5,433 bases of DNA from Alphaproteobacteria bacterium (lineage in GTDB: Bacteria > Pseudomonadota > Alphaproteobacteria > UBA11222). Positions within the stretch are counted from its first letter, which is position 1. Every line of letters begins with the position of its first letter. The stretch spans positions 1,682 through 7,114 of the forward strand of contig DMKG01000194.1 in NCBI GenBank assembly GCA_003454415.1. Direction: 5' to 3'. Shown piece after piece: positions 1 through 5,433 of this stretch. The translations under genes were made by a program, and so were the position numbers. The notes beneath the pieces are model-generated. The model did not search any database. It saw nothing but the letters and a program-made list of their open reading frames with translations, and was not told the DNA's origin.

Positions 1-1
1 G

Positions 2-1495
2 CCGTTTCATGTCGCGCCCGTCTATCTGATAAGTTTTACTCTGCTTGTCTGGCTTCTGGACCGGGCGGCAAACCTAAGGGCCGCGGCCGCCACGGGCTGG
101 TGGTTCGGCTTCGGATTTTTCCTGAGCGGCCTGTACTGGGTCGGTTTTGCCCTGGTGGTGGATGCGGAGGCGTTTGCCCACTTTATTCCCGCGGCCGTGC
201 TGCTGCTGCCGGGGGGACTGGCGCTGTTTACCGCCGCGGCCGCGATGCTGGCGAAGCTGGGCTGGCGGGGCCCGTATATAGGGCGGATTGTGCTCCTGGC
301 TCTTAGCTGGTCGTCGTTCGAATGGCTGCGGGGCCACGTCTTTACGGGGTTTCCCTGGAATTTAGCCGGTTATGCCTGGTCATCGGACTTTCCACTCTGG
401 CTGGTCATCGCGCAAAGCGCGGCGATCACAGGTATTTACGGGCTCAGCCTGCTGACAGTCCTGTTGGCGGCGCTGCCCGCGCTGCTGGCGTATGGAACCC
501 CGCGTAACCCCTGGGTGGGCGTTCCGCAGGCTTGCGGGGGGGTCATGATTGTGGCGATGGCGTCCTTCGGCGCCTGGCGGCTGTCGCAGCCAGAGCCGGG
601 GGAGGTTGCAGGGGTGCGGTTGCGCATCGTGCAGCCCAATATTCCCCAGGCGGCCAAATGGCTGCCGGAACAGCGAGGGGCTATATTCCGTAAGCTGATG
701 GAATTGTCATTAACGCCGTCTGTTGACCCGCCCACCCATATCCTGTGGCCGGAAGCCGCAACTCCGTTTCTGTTGTTGCAGTCCAGCCCGGCGCTCGAAC
801 GGATGGGGTCACTGGTGGGGCCGGCCGGCGCGGTCATTACCGGCTCTCCCCGTCTGGGAGAAGGTGAGGGGCTGTCGCCCCTGGATGCGCCCGTATATAA
901 CAGTGTCCTCGTGGTGAAAGGCGGGGGCGAGGTCGGGGATATCTATGACAAGGCGCATCTGGTTCCTTTTGGCGAATTTCTGCCCTTTCCGGAATTGTTC
1001 GCGGCCATAGGCTTCCGGAAGCTCACGGTCGATCTGGGCAGCTTCGCCGCCGGGCGGGGCCCGCAGACCCTCACCGCGCCGGGGCTTCCACCCTTCAGTC
1101 CACTGATTTGTTATGAGGCCATATTTCCGGCGGGGGCCGTGAACAGGAAAGATCGTCCCGCCTGGTTGCTGAATGTCACCAATGACGCCTGGTTCGGGAA
1201 TACCAGCGGACCCGCGCAACACTTTGCGCAAGCCCGCATGCGCGCCATTGAGCAGGGCCTGCCCCTGGCGCGTGTCGCCAATACCGGGATTTCCGGGGTC
1301 ATTGACGCATATGGCAGGCGGGAGAAGGCGCTGGGCCTTAATCAGCAGGGGGTTCTTGACGTATCCCTGCCTAATATTATAGCAATCACCCCCTATGCAC
1401 GTTTTGGTGACAGTACTTACGTCTTCCTGCTGATGTTCTTCGGGACGGTTTACCTTTCTACCCTTATGGGGAGAGGCAAATCACATCAGTTTTGA
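2..1495 (+). CDS. lnt: Apolipoprotein N-acyltransferase Lnt (5'-truncated by window edge)
   Basis: Inner-membrane enzyme that transfers an acyl chain from a phospholipid to the N-terminal cysteine of apolipoproteins, the last step of lipoprotein maturation. The frame is open from base 2 with no start, so the gene begins upstream. The 497 visible residues start in a membrane helix and contain about six hydrophobic segments in the first ~200 residues, including the family block FEWLRG...GFPWN. A periplasmic nitrilase-like domain follows, then a C-terminal anchor helix (YVFLLMFFGTVYL). The catalytic triad of the E. coli enzyme (E267-K335-C387) is intact: Glu in LWPEA (codon 752-754), Lys in YDKAHLVPFGEFLP (950-952) and Cys in ICYEAIFP (1109-1111). 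The supporting glutamates in GEFLP and CYE are also present. The offset to E. coli numbering suggests only ~17 codons are missing. Stop is TGA. It looks functional. Confidence 0.96.
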   Translation, partial: PFHVAPVYLISFTLLVWLLDRAANLRAAAATGWWFGFGFFLSGLYWVGFALVVDAEAFAHFIPAAVLLLPGGLALFTAAAAMLAKLGWRGPYIGRIVLLALSWSSFEWLRGHVFTGFPWNLAGYAWSSDFPLWLVIAQSAAITGIYGLSLLTVLLAALPALLAYGTPRNPWVGVPQACGGVMIVAMASFGAWRLSQPEPGEVAGVRLRIVQPNIPQAAKWLPEQRGAIFRKLMELSLTPSVDPPTHILWPEAATPFLLLQSSPALERMGSLVGPAGAVITGSPRLGEGEGLSPLDAPVYNSVLVVKGGGEVGDIYDKAHLVPFGEFLPFPELFAAIGFRKLTVDLGSFAAGRGPQTLTAPGLPPFSPLICYEAIFPAGAVNRKDRPAWLLNVTNDAWFGNTSGPAQHFAQARMRAIEQGLPLARVANTGISGVIDAYGRREKALGLNQQGVLDVSLPNIIAITPYARFGDSTYVFLLMFFGTVYLSTLMGRGKSHQF

Positions 1496-1618
1496 AGGGG
1501 GTTTTCATCTCGCCATAAATTTTCAGTACGTTTTTTTTAGACCTTAAGACGAATTAGGGTTAGCTTTCGGGCTGCAGGAAATAAATTATTAGTTAGTTTA
1601 TTCTATGGGACATTAACC
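1496..1618. other. AT-rich lnt–regulator spacer, possible regulator promoter region
   Basis: This 123-base spacer is clearly richer in A+T than the flanking genes. It holds a run of eight Ts (1531-1538) with no GC-rich hairpin before it, so I do not call a terminator. It also has a short palindrome CTTAAG (1543-1548), an AT palindrome AATAA-A-TTATT (1580-1590), and TTAACCAT (1613-1620) overlapping the start codon of the next gene. TTAACCAT resembles a CtrA half-site, but a second TTAA half at the proper 7-base spacing is missing (TCTA instead). A promoter for the regulator probably lies here. No -35/-10 pair stands out enough to mark. Confidence 0.4.
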
Positions 1619-2035
1619 ATGACCAGAAAGTCGCCTGATCCTGTTGACGTGCATGTCGGAAGCCGGGTACGGCTAAGACGCATGCTGATCGGCATGAGTC
1701 AGGAAAAACTTGGCGAAGCGCTCGACCTGACGTTTCAGCAGGTCCAAAAATATGAAAAGGGGGCCAACCGCATCGGGGCGGGCCGTCTTTACCGTATCGC
1801 GCAATTGCTTGGCGTTCCGGTGCAGTTTTTTTTCGATGACGCTCCGGGAGAGGCGGCGTCAGTCAGGGGTTTCAGCGAGTCCGATCCCGCCCCAATGGTG
1901 ATGGATTTCATGCACACAGCCGAAAGCGTGCATCTGAACCGGGCCTTTGCCGGGATAAAGGACCCGATGGTGCGCAAACGGCTGATCGATCTGGCGCGGG
2001 CGGTTGCCGGACAGGATGGGCAAGCGGACGCCTGA
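1619..2035 (+). CDS. XRE-family helix-turn-helix transcriptional regulator
   Basis: Small DNA-binding protein of 138 residues. Residues ~10-72 form a Cro/CI-type HTH domain: VGSRVRLRRMLIGMSQEKLG, then FQQVQKYEKGANRIGAGRLY (recognition helix and following turn), then RIAQLLGVPVQFFFDD. The remaining ~65 residues are a short helical tail with no sensor or catalytic domain that I recognise, which fits a simple dimeric repressor or activator. It starts at the first ATG of the frame, after a weak GGGA (1607-1610). I recall closely similar regulators encoded beside metK in other alphaproteobacteria, which suggests, but does not show, control of the SAM/methionine genes. Target genes and effector are unknown. 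The family call is firm; the role is inference. Confidence 0.9.
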   Translation: MTRKSPDPVDVHVGSRVRLRRMLIGMSQEKLGEALDLTFQQVQKYEKGANRIGAGRLYRIAQLLGVPVQFFFDDAPGEAASVRGFSESDPAPMVMDFMHTAESVHLNRAFAGIKDPMVRKRLIDLARAVAGQDGQADA

Positions 2036-2120
2036 AGGGCTGACATCTCTGCGGATGAATTTCGGCGCGTCCTTTCCAGTGATAAATCTGTGCTTTTCTG
2101 GCGCGAAAATGTTATGTGAA

Positions 2121-2147
2121 GGGCCTTCATCCAAGTTCAGGAGGCTC
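2121..2147 (+). promoter_or_regulatory. Hairpin that can sequester the metK Shine-Dalgarno
   Basis: In RNA, GGGCCUUC (2121-2128) can pair with GGAGGCUC (2140-2147), giving eight consecutive pairs (two of them G·U) around an 11-base loop. The 3' arm covers five of the six bases of the AGGAGG that serves metK. TGAA (2117-2120) can instead pair with TTCA at 2126-2129 or at 2136-2139, offering an alternative fold. This layout would suit translational control of metK. The pairing is read directly from the sequence; a regulatory role and any ligand are inference. It does not match the SAM/SAH riboswitch core as I know it. Confidence 0.35.
2139..2144 (+). promoter_or_regulatory. metK ribosome binding site (sets the GTG start)
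   Basis: A perfect AGGAGG lies 7 bases before GTG at 2152. This decides the start against the longer reading from GTG 2116. The longer reading would place the site inside the coding region and add twelve residues absent from the usual MetK N-terminus. Confidence 0.85.
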
Positions 2148-2151
2148 AACG

Positions 2152-3315
2152 GTGGCGAGAAACGATTATTTATTTACGAGCGAATCTGTCTCCGAGGGCC
2201 ACCCCGACAAAATTTGCGATATGATCTCCGATGCGGTGGTGGATGAATTTCTGTCCCGCGATCCCAATGCGCGCGTCGCCTGTGAAACCCTGACGACCAC
2301 TAATTTGATCGTGTTGGCGGGAGAGGTGCGGGGTGACGTTCCACGCGAAAGAATCGAGGAGCTGGCGCGCGATACGGTCAGGAAAATCGGCTACGAACAG
2401 GAAGGATTTCATCACGCAAAGGCTGAGGTGATCATCCGCCTGCATGCCCAATCCGCTGATATCGCCAAGGGGGTTGACGCTCTCGGCAACAAAGATATCG
2501 GCGCGGGGGATCAGGGTATTATGTTCGGTTATGCCTGCCGGGAAACCGACGTGCTGATGCCGGCGCCTCTTGTCTATGCGCACCGGATTCTGAAGGCGAT
2601 GTCGGACGCCCGTCATGCGGGGCGTGAGCCGGGGCTGGGGCCGGATGCGAAAAGCCAGGTCACGCTGCGTTACGTCAATGGCAAACCGGTCCAGGCGACC
2701 TCGATCGTGGTCTCTACCCAGCATGTCGAGGGGATGACCCAGTCCGATGTGAAGAAAATCGTGCGTCCCTACGTCGAAGCCGTATTGCCGAAGGGCTGGA
2801 TGTGCCCGGAAGACGAATTTTACGTCAACCCCACCGGAAGTTTCGTCATTGGCGGGCCCGATGGAGACGCGGGATTGACCGGCCGCAAGATCATCGTGGA
2901 TACGTATGGCGGCGCCGCCCCCCATGGCGGCGGGGCTTTCTCCGGCAAGGATCCCACCAAGGTGGACCGCTCGGCCGCCTATGCCGCTCGGCATATGGCC
3001 AAGAATGTGGTGGCCGCGGGGCTGGCTGAACGCTGCACGATTCAGCTGGCTTACGCCATCGGCGTGTCGAAACCGCTGGCGATTTACGTCAACACCCATG
3101 GCACCGGCGCAGTCGATGAAGCCCGGCTTGAAAAAGTCATTGCCCAGGTGGCGGATTTTTCGCCACGCGGCATCCGGGACCGTCTGGGTCTTGCCCGTCC
3201 GATTTACGCGCGCACGGCCTCTTATGGGCATTTCGGCCGCACGCCGGAAGCCGATGGCGGCTTTTCATGGGAAAAGACGGATCTTGTGGAAGATCTGAAG
3301 GCGGCGCTTAGCTGA
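2152..3315 (+). CDS. metK: S-adenosylmethionine synthase MetK
   Basis: Cytosolic enzyme that makes S-adenosylmethionine from methionine and ATP, releasing phosphate and pyrophosphate. It has 387 residues, against 384 in E. coli. All hallmarks are present: SEGHPDK (His17, Asp19), the potassium-site Glu45 in CETLTTTN, signature [12 protein letters not shown] (from residue 117), [11 protein letters not shown] (Arg245, Lys246), and the phosphate loop [16 protein letters not shown] (259-274). The C-terminal IYVNTHGTG...[16 protein letters not shown] block is also typical. GTG 2152 is chosen because of the AGGAGG seven bases upstream and the family-typical N-terminus [11 protein letters not shown]. 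The stop is followed after one base by trmB, so the two genes are almost certainly one transcript. The leader may fold over the ribosome site, suggesting translational control. The enzyme appears complete and functional. Confidence 0.98.
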   Translation: MARNDYLFTSESVSEGHPDKICDMISDAVVDEFLSRDPNARVACETLTTTNLIVLAGEVRGDVPRERIEELARDTVRKIGYEQEGFHHAKAEVIIRLHAQSADIAKGVDALGNKDIGAGDQGIMFGYACRETDVLMPAPLVYAHRILKAMSDARHAGREPGLGPDAKSQVTLRYVNGKPVQATSIVVSTQHVEGMTQSDVKKIVRPYVEAVLPKGWMCPEDEFYVNPTGSFVIGGPDGDAGLTGRKIIVDTYGGAAPHGGGAFSGKDPTKVDRSAAYAARHMAKNVVAAGLAERCTIQLAYAIGVSKPLAIYVNTHGTGAVDEARLEKVIAQVADFSPRGIRDRLGLARPIYARTASYGHFGRTPEADGGFSWEKTDLVEDLKAALS

Positions 3316-3316
3316 C

Positions 3317-4018
3317 GTGACCGGCGCCGATCTGCAACCCGGACACGTCAGCCCCGGCGCGCAGCCCTATCCTCCTTCGCGGCTGCACGGCCGCAAAAGG
3401 GGCCGTCATCTGCGCGCCGGGGGTCAGAATGCCCTGGAAAACGAGTTGCCGGAATATGCTGCGCCACTGGCTGGCGCGGCGGCGCCCTTTGGGCTGTTTT
3501 CAGCCGCCATCCGCGAATTATGGCTGGAAATCGGCTTTGGGGATGGCGCGCATCTCGCCTGGAGGGCGGCGGCCCATCCCGATATCGGCTTCATTGGGTG
3601 CGAAGTCTTCGCCAATGGCGTGGTGCGGCTGCTGCGCAGTATAAAAGAACAGGGACTGCAGAACATCCGCATTCACAATGGGGACGCCAGGATTTTACTG
3701 TCCGCGCTGCCGGACGCGTGCCTCAGCCGGGTTTTTGTACTCTTTCCCGACCCCTGGCCCAAGCTGCGCCACCACAAGCGGCGGCTGATGCAGGCCGAAA
3801 CGGCGTCAGCCCTGGCCCGGGTCATGCGAACCGGCGCGGAATTGCGCTTTGTCAGTGATCATGCGGGATATTTCGCGGATTGCCTCGCCACTTTTCAGGC
3901 GCATCCGGGCTTTGTCCTGCTGCCGCAGACGCCCAGAGACTGGCCGGTCACCCGATACGAACGAAAGGCGTTGTCGGCCGGCCGCGCCCCGCACTATCTG
4001 AGGGCGGCGCGTTTATAG
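3317..4018 (+). CDS. trmB: tRNA (guanine-N7-)-methyltransferase TrmB
   Basis: SAM-dependent Rossmann-fold enzyme that methylates G46 of tRNA to m7G. It has 233 residues. Family features in order are a basic N-terminal stretch RLHGRKRGRHLR (22-33), SAM-binding motif I LEIGFGDG (70-77), acidic strand end IGCEVF (93-98), NGDAR (121-125), the signature FPDPWPK (143-149) followed by RHHKRR, SDHAGYF, and the C-terminal TRYERKA...GR (212-223). The GTG start lies one base after the metK stop with only a weak AAGG far upstream, so translation is probably coupled to metK. No in-frame ATG gives a better start. Placing a SAM consumer behind the SAM synthase is biologically sensible. The transcript probably ends at the hairpin at 4091-4113 unless it reads through into rimP. 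Confidence 0.95.
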   Translation: MTGADLQPGHVSPGAQPYPPSRLHGRKRGRHLRAGGQNALENELPEYAAPLAGAAAPFGLFSAAIRELWLEIGFGDGAHLAWRAAAHPDIGFIGCEVFANGVVRLLRSIKEQGLQNIRIHNGDARILLSALPDACLSRVFVLFPDPWPKLRHHKRRLMQAETASALARVMRTGAELRFVSDHAGYFADCLATFQAHPGFVLLPQTPRDWPVTRYERKALSAGRAPHYLRAARL

Positions 4019-4039
4019 GCCCTATTTGCTGAAATTCCC

Positions 4040-4067
4040 TTGATCGGGCGTGTGATTGCGCTATGTT
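4040..4067 (+). promoter_or_regulatory. Candidate sigma-70-type promoter for rimP-nusA
   Basis: TTGATC (4040-4045) and TATGTT (4062-4067) are separated by 16 bases. In context, CTTGAT ... GCTATGTT resembles the alphaproteobacterial housekeeping pattern CTTGAC–N17–CTATNT. Transcription would start near 4074, about 17 bases before the terminator hairpin and 67 before the rimP ATG. It is placed in the trmB-rimP gap, where an operon promoter is expected. No experimental start site is available to me. Confidence 0.5.
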
Positions 4068-4090
4068 AGGCAGATAATCATGTGTTTTGG

Positions 4091-4113
4091 GTGGGCTGCG
4101 GGCCCACTTTTTT
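4091..4113 (+). terminator. Intrinsic terminator / possible attenuator in the rimP leader
   Basis: GTGGGC (4091-4096) and GCCCAC (4102-4107) form a perfect 6-bp GC-rich stem around loop TGCGG, followed at once by six Ts (4108-4113). This is a textbook Rho-independent terminator. It would end the metK-trmB transcript. It also lies downstream of the candidate rimP promoter at 4040-4067 and 27 bases before the rimP ATG, so it would act on the rimP-nusA message as well. A similar terminator-like hairpin before rimP is known in gammaproteobacteria (the rimP leader), which makes a regulatory role plausible. Confidence 0.85.
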
Positions 4114-4140
4114 GTTTGAGGATATGTGGTATCACGGGCC

Positions 4141-4689
4141 ATGTCCCAGCCAACTGACTTGATCGGCCGTATCGGGGAGGCGATCACCCCTGCAGTGGAG
4201 GCGATGGGTTTTGCCCTTGTGCGCATCAGTTATACGGGCTCAAGGCGTCCGGTCCTGCAGATCATGGCGGAGCGGGAAAACGGCGAGATGAGTATTGAGG
4301 ACTGCGCAGAGTTGAGCCGCGTTATTTCCGCGCTGCTGGATGTGGAAGACCCGATTGCCGGGGAATATACTTTGGAAGTGTCTTCTCCCGGCATTGACCG
4401 TCCGTTGACCCGGCCAAAGGATTTTGAGCGGTTCGCGGGACATCTGGCCAAGGTGGAAACTGCGCAGCCGGTACAGGGCCGCCGCAGGTTTCGCGGCGTG
4501 CTGGGGGGGCTTGCCGCCTCGGGGGAAATGCTGCTGCTGGAAGATGAAGCCTGCGGCAGGGTTGAGCTTCCGCTGGCGCTGCTGCTCAAGGCGCGGCTGG
4601 TGCTGACCGATGCGCTGATCGCAGAAAGTTTGAAGCAAAGGCCGCAACCGGCTGCGGACACGAAGCCGCAGGACAAATTTACCACCTAG
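4141..4689 (+). CDS. rimP: Ribosome maturation factor RimP
   Basis: Cytosolic protein that binds and helps mature the 30S ribosomal subunit. From ATG 4141 it has 182 residues, slightly longer than the ~150 of E. coli. The N-terminal alpha/beta domain begins LIGRIGEAITPAVEAMGFAL and contains MSIEDCAELSRVIS and the family hallmark LEVSSPGIDRPLTRPKDFER (78-97). An SH3-like domain follows (RRRFRGVLGG...MLLLEDE...ARLVLTDALI), then a variable tail ending in DKFTT. Start choice is uncertain: GTG 4126, with GAGG (4118-4121) only four bases upstream, would add five residues (MVSRA). ATG 4141 fits the usual family N-terminus better but has only a weak GGG before it. It is the first gene of a rimP-nusA unit, but the gap to nusA is long at 111 bases and carries a palindrome. 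Confidence 0.94.
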   Translation: MSQPTDLIGRIGEAITPAVEAMGFALVRISYTGSRRPVLQIMAERENGEMSIEDCAELSRVISALLDVEDPIAGEYTLEVSSPGIDRPLTRPKDFERFAGHLAKVETAQPVQGRRRFRGVLGGLAASGEMLLLEDEACGRVELPLALLLKARLVLTDALIAESLKQRPQPAADTKPQDKFTT

Positions 4690-4747
4690 TGCGTGAGGCG
4701 TTTTGAAAGAAAGGCGGCGGGCGCTGGGTTTTGTTGTCGATAACTTG

Positions 4748-4777
4748 CTGCGTTCAGATGAAGTCATCTGAACGCAG
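4748..4777. repeat. Perfect 14-bp inverted repeat between rimP and nusA
   Basis: CTGCGTTCAGATGA (4748-4761) and its exact reverse complement TCATCTGAACGCAG (4764-4777) flank two bases, AG. As RNA this gives a 13-bp stem with tetraloop AAGU. No T-run follows (next bases ATCGCTCTAG), so it is not an intrinsic terminator. The neighbouring GCTCTAG recalls dispersed intergenic palindromes of alphaproteobacterial genomes. A REP-like repeat, an mRNA-stabilising hairpin or a processing site are all possible. The palindrome itself is certain; its class is not. Confidence 0.8.
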
Positions 4778-4785
4778 ATCGCTCT

Positions 4786-4791
4786 AGGGAG
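4786..4791 (+). promoter_or_regulatory. nusA ribosome binding site
   Basis: AGGGAG lies nine bases before ATG 4801 and supports that start. It begins eight bases after the end of the palindrome at 4748-4777, so it stays unpaired when that hairpin forms. Confidence 0.7.
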
Positions 4792-4800
4792 AAGCGAAAT

Positions 4801-5433
4801 ATGGCGGGTACGGCTGTTAGCGCGAACAGGCTTGAATTGTTGCAGATTGCGGACGCGGTTGCGCGGGAAAAAACCATCGGCCATGATGTGGTTCTAGGGG
4901 CGATGGAAGAGGCGATTCAGAAGGCGGCGAAATCCCGTTATGGCGCCGAAAACGAGATTCGCGTCGAAATCGACCGGAAAAGCGGTGATATCCGGCTGCA
5001 CAGACTTCTGGAAGTGGTGGAAATCCCCGAATTTCCGGCGCGCCAGATCGCCCTGGCGGATGCGCAGCGCCGTAATCCGGCTGCGGAGATCGGTGATTTC
5101 ATCTCCGAGGAGCTGCCGCCGCTCGAATTTGGCCGAATCGCCGCGCAGACCGCGAAACAGGTGATTGTGCAAAAGGTCCGCGACGCGGAACGTCAGCGCC
5201 AGTATGAAGAATTCAAGGACCGGATCGGCGAGATCATCAATGGCGTCGTGAAGCGGGTTGAATATGGCAATGTGATTGTCGATCTGGGACGCGCCGAAGC
5301 CATTTGCCGCCGCGATGAACTGTTGCCGCGCGAAAATTTCCGCAATGGCGACCGTATCCGCGCCTATATCTTCGACGTGCGCAAGGAAACGCGCGGGCCG
5401 CAGATCTTCCTCTCGCGCACGCATCCGCAGTTC
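4801..5433 (+). CDS. nusA: Transcription termination/antitermination factor NusA (3'-truncated by window edge)
   Basis: RNA-polymerase-binding factor that modulates pausing, intrinsic termination and antitermination. The frame is open from ATG 4801 to the last base (211 codons), so the gene continues beyond the window. The visible part has the N-terminal polymerase-binding domain (LELLQIADAVAREKTI..., then MEEAIQKAAKSRYG, residues ~10-135, including IAAQTAKQVIVQKVRDAER). The S1 RNA-binding domain follows at about 138-202 (RIGEIINGVVKRVEYGNVIV, then ICRRDELLPRENF and GDRIRAYIFDV). It breaks off at IFLSRTHPQF, just where the first KH domain should begin. The two KH domains and any C-terminal repeats are therefore not seen. 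It follows rimP as in the widespread rimP-nusA-infB operon. NusA can stimulate hairpin-dependent termination, so the leader terminator at 4091-4113 may let it regulate its own operon. Confidence 0.96.
   Translation, partial: MAGTAVSANRLELLQIADAVAREKTIGHDVVLGAMEEAIQKAAKSRYGAENEIRVEIDRKSGDIRLHRLLEVVEIPEFPARQIALADAQRRNPAAEIGDFISEELPPLEFGRIAAQTAKQVIVQKVRDAERQRQYEEFKDRIGEIINGVVKRVEYGNVIVDLGRAEAICRRDELLPRENFRNGDRIRAYIFDVRKETRGPQIFLSRTHPQF

Larger units (their letters stand above)
2036..2151 (+). promoter_or_regulatory. metK 5' leader / regulator–metK spacer
   Basis: The 116 bases between the regulator stop and the metK start hold no gene. Visible elements are a perfect AGGAGG Shine-Dalgarno (2139-2144), a 13-base palindrome TGAAGG-G-CCTTCA (2117-2129), and a helix that can pair the Shine-Dalgarno away (listed separately). 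There is also a TGATAAAT octamer (2080-2087) reminiscent of, but not sufficient for, a SAM-II riboswitch. I find no convincing -35/-10 pair: CTGACA at 2040-2045 has no -10 partner. metK may therefore be co-transcribed with the regulator or driven by a promoter I cannot see. Confidence 0.45.

Noticed and set aside
1521..1540. T8 run (1531-1538) after lnt as an intrinsic terminator
   Set aside because: No GC-rich inverted repeat precedes the T-run; the bases before it are AT-rich and do not fold into a stable stem.
2116..2151. Longer MetK reading starting at GTG 2116
   Set aside because: The perfect AGGAGG at 2139-2144 sits at ideal distance from GTG 2152, and the extra residues do not belong to the conserved MetK N-terminus.
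2130..2154. SAM/SAH riboswitch directly before metK
   Set aside because: The conserved ACAACGGCUUCCUGRCG core of that class, as I remember it, is absent; only the general arrangement of a masked ribosome site is shared.
2170..3231. Long open frame of 353 codons on the minus strand opposite metK
   Set aside because: It lies fully antisense to a strongly conserved gene, has no recognisable domain and no ribosome site, and arises from the codon bias of high-G+C DNA.
4015..4025. ATAGG-C-CCTAT palindrome at the trmB stop codon
   Set aside because: Five-base arms around one base cannot form a useful hairpin, and no T-run follows; probably chance.
4080..4157. 25-codon leader open frame (ATG 4080 to TGA 4155-4157) running through the terminator hairpin and overlapping the rimP start
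   Set aside because: It could suggest leader-peptide attenuation, but it has only a weak AGG upstream that may not be transcribed, no run of regulatory codons, and no evidence of translation.
4240..4884. Minus-strand open frame of 214 codons across rimP and the start of nusA
   Set aside because: It is antisense to two recognised genes, the translation is rich in Arg/Gln/Pro without family motifs, and it crosses the palindrome and both gene ends.

Overview
This window is a housekeeping segment of an alphaproteobacterial chromosome with fairly high G+C. The assignment rests on two things. The gene order is lnt – XRE-type regulator – metK – trmB – rimP – nusA, all on the + strand, and I recognise this order from alphaproteobacteria. 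The proteins themselves also look alphaproteobacterial, especially the small regulator and the MetK sequence. I cannot place it more finely from sequence alone.

Layout. Positions 2-1495 hold most of lnt (apolipoprotein N-acyltransferase), with its first ~17 codons outside the window. An AT-rich spacer (1496-1618) leads to a 138-residue helix-turn-helix regulator (1619-2035). A 116-base leader (2036-2151) precedes metK (2152-3315, GTG start with a perfect AGGAGG). One base after the metK stop comes trmB (3317-4018), so a SAM producer is followed directly by a SAM-using tRNA methyltransferase. The trmB-rimP gap carries a good promoter candidate (4040-4067) and then a textbook intrinsic-terminator hairpin with six Ts (4091-4113). 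Next come rimP (4141-4689), a 111-base gap with a perfect 14-bp inverted repeat (4748-4777), and the first 211 codons of nusA (4801 to the window end).

How the genes work together. Lnt finishes lipoprotein maturation in the inner membrane. MetK supplies SAM, TrmB uses it to make m7G46 in tRNA, RimP matures the 30S subunit, and NusA controls pausing, termination and antitermination. The right half is the start of the rimP-nusA-(infB) operon for translation and transcription machinery.

No mobile element, CRISPR array, toxin system or unknown gene cluster is visible, and every coding region is an ordinary recognisable family. The points worth a second look are non-coding: a terminator-like hairpin downstream of the rimP-nusA promoter (possible attenuation), a metK leader that can fold its own Shine-Dalgarno into an 8-bp helix, and an isolated perfect palindrome separating rimP from nusA.
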